A stretch of DNA of 64,000 bases, from NCBI GenBank assembly GCA_037445555.1, contig JBBIKG010000020.1, positions 1 through 64,000 of the forward strand, given 5' to 3'. Shown here in pieces: positions 60,522 to 64,000 of this stretch (position 1 is its first letter; each line of letters starts with the position of its first letter). A program made the translations under genes and the position numbers. The notes beneath the pieces are model-generated. The model made no database searches and had not been told where the DNA came from. It saw nothing but the letters and a program-made list of their open reading frames with translations. Source of the DNA: JAAYJT01 sp037445555. GTDB lineage: Bacteria; Bacteroidota; Bacteroidia; Bacteroidales; JAAYJT01.

Positions 60522-61913
60522 ATGAACAAAAAAATGAAAACCTTTGGTCGTTTTTCAGTTTACAGCCTCACAATCGGATTACTGCTGTTGAGCACAATGT
60601 CAGTAGCACAGGTTTACAGGCAATATCCAAACCCGGCCAGTATACCACGTTACGGAACCGACAGTGTGGCGTGTATGGTTAACCTTTCGTTGTATCGCGA
60701 ATTTGTGAAACAATACCGCCAGGCCGGCAACCAGGGCAAGGTGATTGAAGATGCCATTGCTCCCTGGAGATATGTAATGAAAAATTGCCCTAAATCGAGT
60801 GAAAATCTATATGTTGATGGCATTATAATTTTTGAATACCTGATATCAAACACCAAAGATGCCTCCACTCGCGAAAAATATGTCGACACCCTGCTGGCGC
60901 TCTACGACCAGCGTATCGTGTTTTTCAACAAGGAGGGGGAAATCATGGGCCGCAAAGGCGAAGCTATGACAAGGCACAGGCCTGAAGCCACTGAGCTTAT
61001 TTACAAAACATTACAGCGATCTGTTGACTTACAGGGTATTGCTTCATTGCCGCCTATGGTTGTTCATTATTTTCGTTCGGCCGAAAAAATGACCCGTGAG
61101 GAGAAAATAACAAAAGATCAGTTTTTCACCATCTACGAAAAATCGATTGCCCTGGTTGATGCGAACCTTGTCAGGTTCAAGGATAATGCCAAGGAGTTAC
61201 CCCTTTGGGAAAACGTTAAAAGCTTTATCGAACAGACCGTTGAGCCATATGCCACTTGCACCGATCTCGTATCCATCTTTACGCGAAAGCTCAATGAAAC
61301 ACCAAACGACATCGATTTGCTTTATAAGATCATTAAGTTGTTTGACCGCAAAGGGTGTGTCGACCAGCCACTCTACCTCCAGGCTACTCTGAAGGCGTAT
61401 GAGCTTGATCCTTCGCCGCAATCGGCATTTGCCATCGGGCGCATGTATTTCAAGAATAAGGAATATTCGAAAGCCGTTGATTTTCTGAAAGAAGCGGATA
61501 AGCTTCAGAATCCCAACGATAAGGCGGACGGATTTCTGCTCCTGGCACATTGCTTCAAGAGCGCCAACAACAACCTCCGTGCCCGCGAAGCTGCACTCAA
61601 AGCCATTGAAGCCAGGCCAGCTGAAGGTAATGCATACATTCTGATAGGAGACCTTTATGCCGAAAATGCCCGCGAATGCGGAACAAATGAGCTCACGACC
61701 GGGGCTGTTTACTGGGCTGCCGTTGACAAATATATGCAGGCACGTGCCAACGACCCCTCGGTGGGCGAAATTGCCTCCAGTCGTATCGCAGTCTACTCAC
61801 GTCATTTTCCATCGCATGAAACCATCTTTTTCTATGGCCTCAAAGAAGGCGACAACTATCGGGTTGAATGCTGGATCAATGAAAACACGTCAGTAAGGCC
61901 AGCCCGCAAATAA
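60522..61913 (+). CDS. Exported TPR-repeat protein
   Basis: 463 residues. A signal peptide ends near SVAQ (about 30). The rest is helical, with tetratricopeptide-like repeats best seen at about 290-395 (SAFAIGRMYFKNKEYSKAVDFLKEA; ADGFLLLAHCFKSANNNLRAREAALKA; GNAYILIGDLYAENA). It is presumably periplasmic and mediates protein contacts. No catalytic domain is seen. It lies between the outer-membrane protein and lptC and may work with one of them. Confidence 0.82.
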   Translation: MNKKMKTFGRFSVYSLTIGLLLLSTMSVAQVYRQYPNPASIPRYGTDSVACMVNLSLYREFVKQYRQAGNQGKVIEDAIAPWRYVMKNCPKSSENLYVDGIIIFEYLISNTKDASTREKYVDTLLALYDQRIVFFNKEGEIMGRKGEAMTRHRPEATELIYKTLQRSVDLQGIASLPPMVVHYFRSAEKMTREEKITKDQFFTIYEKSIALVDANLVRFKDNAKELPLWENVKSFIEQTVEPYATCTDLVSIFTRKLNETPNDIDLLYKIIKLFDRKGCVDQPLYLQATLKAYELDPSPQSAFAIGRMYFKNKEYSKAVDFLKEADKLQNPNDKADGFLLLAHCFKSANNNLRAREAALKAIEARPAEGNAYILIGDLYAENARECGTNELTTGAVYWAAVDKYMQARANDPSVGEIASSRIAVYSRHFPSHETIFFYGLKEGDNYRVECWINENTSVRPARK

Positions 61914-61926
61914 TTTCACGATTTCG

Positions 61927-62508
61927 ATGGAGCCCTCTTCCCCTGCGGAACGAAGACGTTACGTTTTATCCCTGATAATGATTGCCGGCTGGGTGTCGGC
62001 AATTCTTTTGGCGTGCGAGAACAACGTCTCCAGAGTGTATGAGGTAACAAGGAAAGATTCGCTACCTGTTGTAATCAGCCACAATCTCCAAGCCTTGCAT
62101 ACCGATCAGGGCAAGCTACAGCTCAAGCTAACCGCGCCCCTGGTGCATGTCTTTATTGAAGATGAGGCACGACAGGAATTTCCGGAGGGGGTTCATGTGG
62201 TATTCTACGACATTGACGGAAATCCCAAATCAGAGCTGACAGCCGGCTATGGAGTTAGTTTTGACAATACAGGCATTATGGAGGCCAGGCGAAACGTGCA
62301 CGTGCAAAACTTTGCCAGAGGTGAAAAAATCAATACCGAACACCTTGTCTGGAATCAGCGTGATAAACGTATCTATTCAAATGTATTTGTGAAAATCACT
62401 ACACCTTCAGAAGTGATTTTCGGTGAAAACGGATTCGAATCAGACGAGTCGATGGCTAACTGGGTAATCCGCAGGCCAAAGGGCGAGTTTAACGTCGACA
62501 ACAAATAA
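61927..62508 (+). CDS. lptC: LPS export periplasmic protein LptC
   Basis: 193 residues. An N-terminal hydrophobic segment ends in LLACENN, a lipobox-like site (Cys30), so it may be lipid-anchored in the inner or outer membrane rather than having a bitopic anchor as in E. coli. The OstA-like beta-jellyroll follows, with LTAPLVHVFIEDEARQEFPEGV and the ELTAGYGVSFDNTGIMEARRNV repeat typical of LptC. It passes lipopolysaccharide from LptBFG towards LptA. Confidence 0.88.
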   Translation: MEPSSPAERRRYVLSLIMIAGWVSAILLACENNVSRVYEVTRKDSLPVVISHNLQALHTDQGKLQLKLTAPLVHVFIEDEARQEFPEGVHVVFYDIDGNPKSELTAGYGVSFDNTGIMEARRNVHVQNFARGEKINTEHLVWNQRDKRIYSNVFVKITTPSEVIFGENGFESDESMANWVIRRPKGEFNVDNK

Positions 62509-62533
62509 CCGTTCCATGATGTTGCACTGAGTG

Positions 62534-63805
62534 ATGGATAACTTTTCGCTCATACTAATTATGCTGCTTGCTTCCGCATTTTTTTCGGGCATGGAGATTG
62601 CATTTGTAACCTCTAACAAACTCAAAATTGAGCTCGAAAAAAGTAAAGGTGGGTGGTCCGGAAGATTATTGTCGCCATTTACCCAAACCCCCGCTCGGCT
62701 GATTGCATCATTGCTGGTTGGAAACAATATTGCGCTGGTCGTTTATGGTATTGCCATAACGCACAAACTTGAATCCTGGCTCAGCAATTCGCTTGTCGCC
62801 GGCCTGGGTAATCCTTTCGTGCTTTTTCTGATACAAACTCTGTTATCCACATTACTCATTCTGGTTTTTGCGGAATTTCTGCCGAAAATGCTTTTCAGGA
62901 TCAATGCCAATGCCCTCCTAAGCTTTTTTGCGTTTCCGGTAGCTATGTTTTACTATTTGTTCTTTCCGCTGGTAGTAGCACTGACAAAAATTGCCGAATT
63001 TATTTTAAAATACCTTTTTGGAGTAGATGTGCCTCCGCAGGGGTATCAATTCAGTCCGGTTGACCTCGATAATTATCTGAACGAGGTTGATAGTGACCAG
63101 CTTGACCAGAGCGAGGAAAGACAGGAAATAGAAATGTTTCAGAATGCGATGGATTTTCATCTGGTCAAGGTCCGCGAGTGCATGGTACCGCGCAACGAGA
63201 TCATCGCCATAGGAGAAAATGAACCTATCGAAGAATTACATTCGATAATGATTGAGAAGGGCTATTCGCGTATTCCGGTATATTCGGACAACATTGACAA
63301 CATAATAGGATATGCCCATGTTTTTGATCTGTACCAACAACCGTCACACATCGCAGCCATCATCAAACCGATTGTTATCGTTCCGGAAACCATGACGGCC
63401 GATAAGGCACTGACCATATTCACCCAGCAACATAAGAGCATAGCACTGGTAGTTGATGAATTCGGAGGTACCGCAGGCATTGTAACTATGGAAGACCTGA
63501 TTGAAGAAATTTTCGGCGAGATTGATGACGAATTCGATCAGGACGAAAACATAGAAACCGAGCTTTCAGATCATGAGTATATATTCTCGGCCCGGCTCGA
63601 AATAGATTACCTCAATAAGGAGTATCATCTCGATCTTCCCGAGTCGGACATGTACGAAACACTGGCTGGCCTCATCATCCATCATCATGAAAGCATCCCA
63701 CTGAAAAACGAAGAGATCAACATTGGCAAGTTCCTGTTTATCATTGAGTCTGCCACGCGCACCAAAATCGGTACTGTGAAGTTGGTCATTGTGCCTGAAA
63801 GATAA
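62534..63805 (+). CDS. CNNM/CorC-type membrane protein with CBS pair
   Basis: 423 residues from ATG 62534 (a GTG lies at 62531). A DUF21/CNNM membrane domain (about 1-180; opening FSLILIMLLASAFFSGMEIAFVTSNK) is followed by two CBS motifs (about 210-330, including VRECMVPRNEIIAI and ALVVDEFGGTAGIVTMEDLIEEI) and a CorC_HlyC domain (about 345-423). Members are linked to magnesium/cobalt export; 'hemolysin' names are historical. In Bacteroidota they sometimes carry the name GldE; this one clusters with lptC, so that assignment is not made. Confidence 0.92.
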   Translation: MDNFSLILIMLLASAFFSGMEIAFVTSNKLKIELEKSKGGWSGRLLSPFTQTPARLIASLLVGNNIALVVYGIAITHKLESWLSNSLVAGLGNPFVLFLIQTLLSTLLILVFAEFLPKMLFRINANALLSFFAFPVAMFYYLFFPLVVALTKIAEFILKYLFGVDVPPQGYQFSPVDLDNYLNEVDSDQLDQSEERQEIEMFQNAMDFHLVKVRECMVPRNEIIAIGENEPIEELHSIMIEKGYSRIPVYSDNIDNIIGYAHVFDLYQQPSHIAAIIKPIVIVPETMTADKALTIFTQQHKSIALVVDEFGGTAGIVTMEDLIEEIFGEIDDEFDQDENIETELSDHEYIFSARLEIDYLNKEYHLDLPESDMYETLAGLIIHHHESIPLKNEEINIGKFLFIIESATRTKIGTVKLVIVPER

Positions 63806-63852
63806 TGGGCATTCCGATAAAATAGTAAGATAATCGTACTTGTAAAGGCCTT

Positions 63853-63886
63853 TTTGTTTTTTGCATGAACAATTCTTGTAAATTTG
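63853..63886 (+). promoter_or_regulatory. Promoter of the PpiD-type gene
   Basis: TTTG at 63853-63856, a 22-base spacer and TAAATTTG at 63879-63886 match the Bacteroidota promoter, 28 bases before the ATG at 63914. Confidence 0.55.
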
Positions 63887-63913
63887 CACACTCATTTAAA
63901 AATCAGATCTAAA

Positions 63914-64000
63914 ATGGCTATTATTGGAGATATCAGGAAAAAATCCGGACTGCTGATTGCTATTGTCGGGATAGCCCTTGCGGCTTTTGTGCTTGGCGAT
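63914..64000 (+). CDS. PpiD/SurA-type peptidyl-prolyl isomerase (5' end only)
   Basis: Only 29 codons are in the window. They read MAIIGDIRKKSGLLIAIVGI followed by ALAAFVLGD: a short basic head and one membrane helix ending in GD. This is the standard N terminus of membrane-anchored PpiD-like foldases in Bacteroidota. The role would be folding of outer-membrane proteins in the periplasm. The catalytic domains are beyond the window edge, so the call rests on this N terminus alone. Confidence 0.7.
   Translation, partial: MAIIGDIRKKSGLLIAIVGIALAAFVLGD

Noticed and set aside
62534..63805. Assignment of the CNNM/CorC protein as gliding protein GldE
   Set aside because: No gld genes are nearby, and the lptC neighbourhood gives no support for a gliding role.

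Overview
The window (about 64 kb, both ends cut inside genes) is a dense chromosomal segment of a Bacteroidota bacterium, probably an anaerobic or facultative member of the Bacteroidales/Marinilabiliales side of the phylum. The evidence is: type IX secretion genes (porZ with a C-terminal type A sorting domain, and porG); the conserved block nadK-porG-uppS-bamA-ompH-ompH; the block ileS-dksA-lspA; a DksA with a degenerate zinc finger; a long LspA; and repeated TAnnTTTG promoter elements, the Bacteroidota housekeeping -7 box. No insertion sequence, phage, integrase, CRISPR array or rRNA gene was seen. The only tRNA is tRNA-Phe(GAA).

Layout. 1-2.9 kb: cut fructosamine kinase, an ECF sigma factor with its probable membrane anti-sigma partner, a divergent small membrane protein, and thpR. 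3.1-7.7 kb: lysS, recO, porZ. 7.9-14.2 kb, all on the minus strand: a sulfur module made of a molybdopterin polysulfide/thiosulfate reductase (PsrA/B/C type), two half-size YeeE/YedE (PmpA/PmpB-like) transporters and a membrane-anchored rhodanese lacking its catalytic cysteine, with mobA for the molybdenum cofactor just upstream. 14.3-23.8 kb: pssA, a YbfF-like hydrolase, pdxJ, a CBS protein, then nadK-porG-uppS-bamA-ompH-ompH. 23.8-24.4 kb: the only long gene-free stretch, bounded by two hairpins with the same core. 24.4-33.3 kb: a zinc peptidase, gamma carbonic anhydrase, 2-oxoglutarate dehydrogenase E1/E2 (sucA, sucB), a ferredoxin, and 2-oxoglutarate:ferredoxin oxidoreductase (korA, korB). 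33.4-42 kb: M28 peptidase, a fused SpmA/SpmB-type protein, a PPi-type phosphofructokinase, an MMPL/RND exporter, rfbA and a polyprenyl diphosphate synthase. 42-51 kb: lnt and a menaquinone operon menI-F-D-B-A-C-E. 51-53.4 kb: a LiaF-like membrane protein with a LytS/LytTR two-component pair. 53.6-64 kb: ileS-dksA-lspA, tRNA-Phe, coaX, an outer-membrane protein, a TPR protein, lptC, a CNNM/CorC protein and the start of a PpiD-type isomerase.

Taken together the genes point to a menaquinone-using organism that can reduce sulfur compounds. The men operon and polyprenyl synthase make the quinone that the NrfD-type PsrC subunit would oxidise, and mobA supplies the cofactor for PsrA. 2-Oxoglutarate can be oxidised either with NAD (sucAB) or with ferredoxin (korAB). 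Envelope assembly is heavily represented (BamA, Skp/OmpH, LptC, Lnt, LspA, UppS, PorG, PorZ, PpiD).

The observations most worth following up are the sulfur module with its cysteine-less rhodanese carrying a penultimate C-terminal cysteine, the divergent ECF promoter pair around the sigma gene, and a family of hairpins sharing the same apical sequence.
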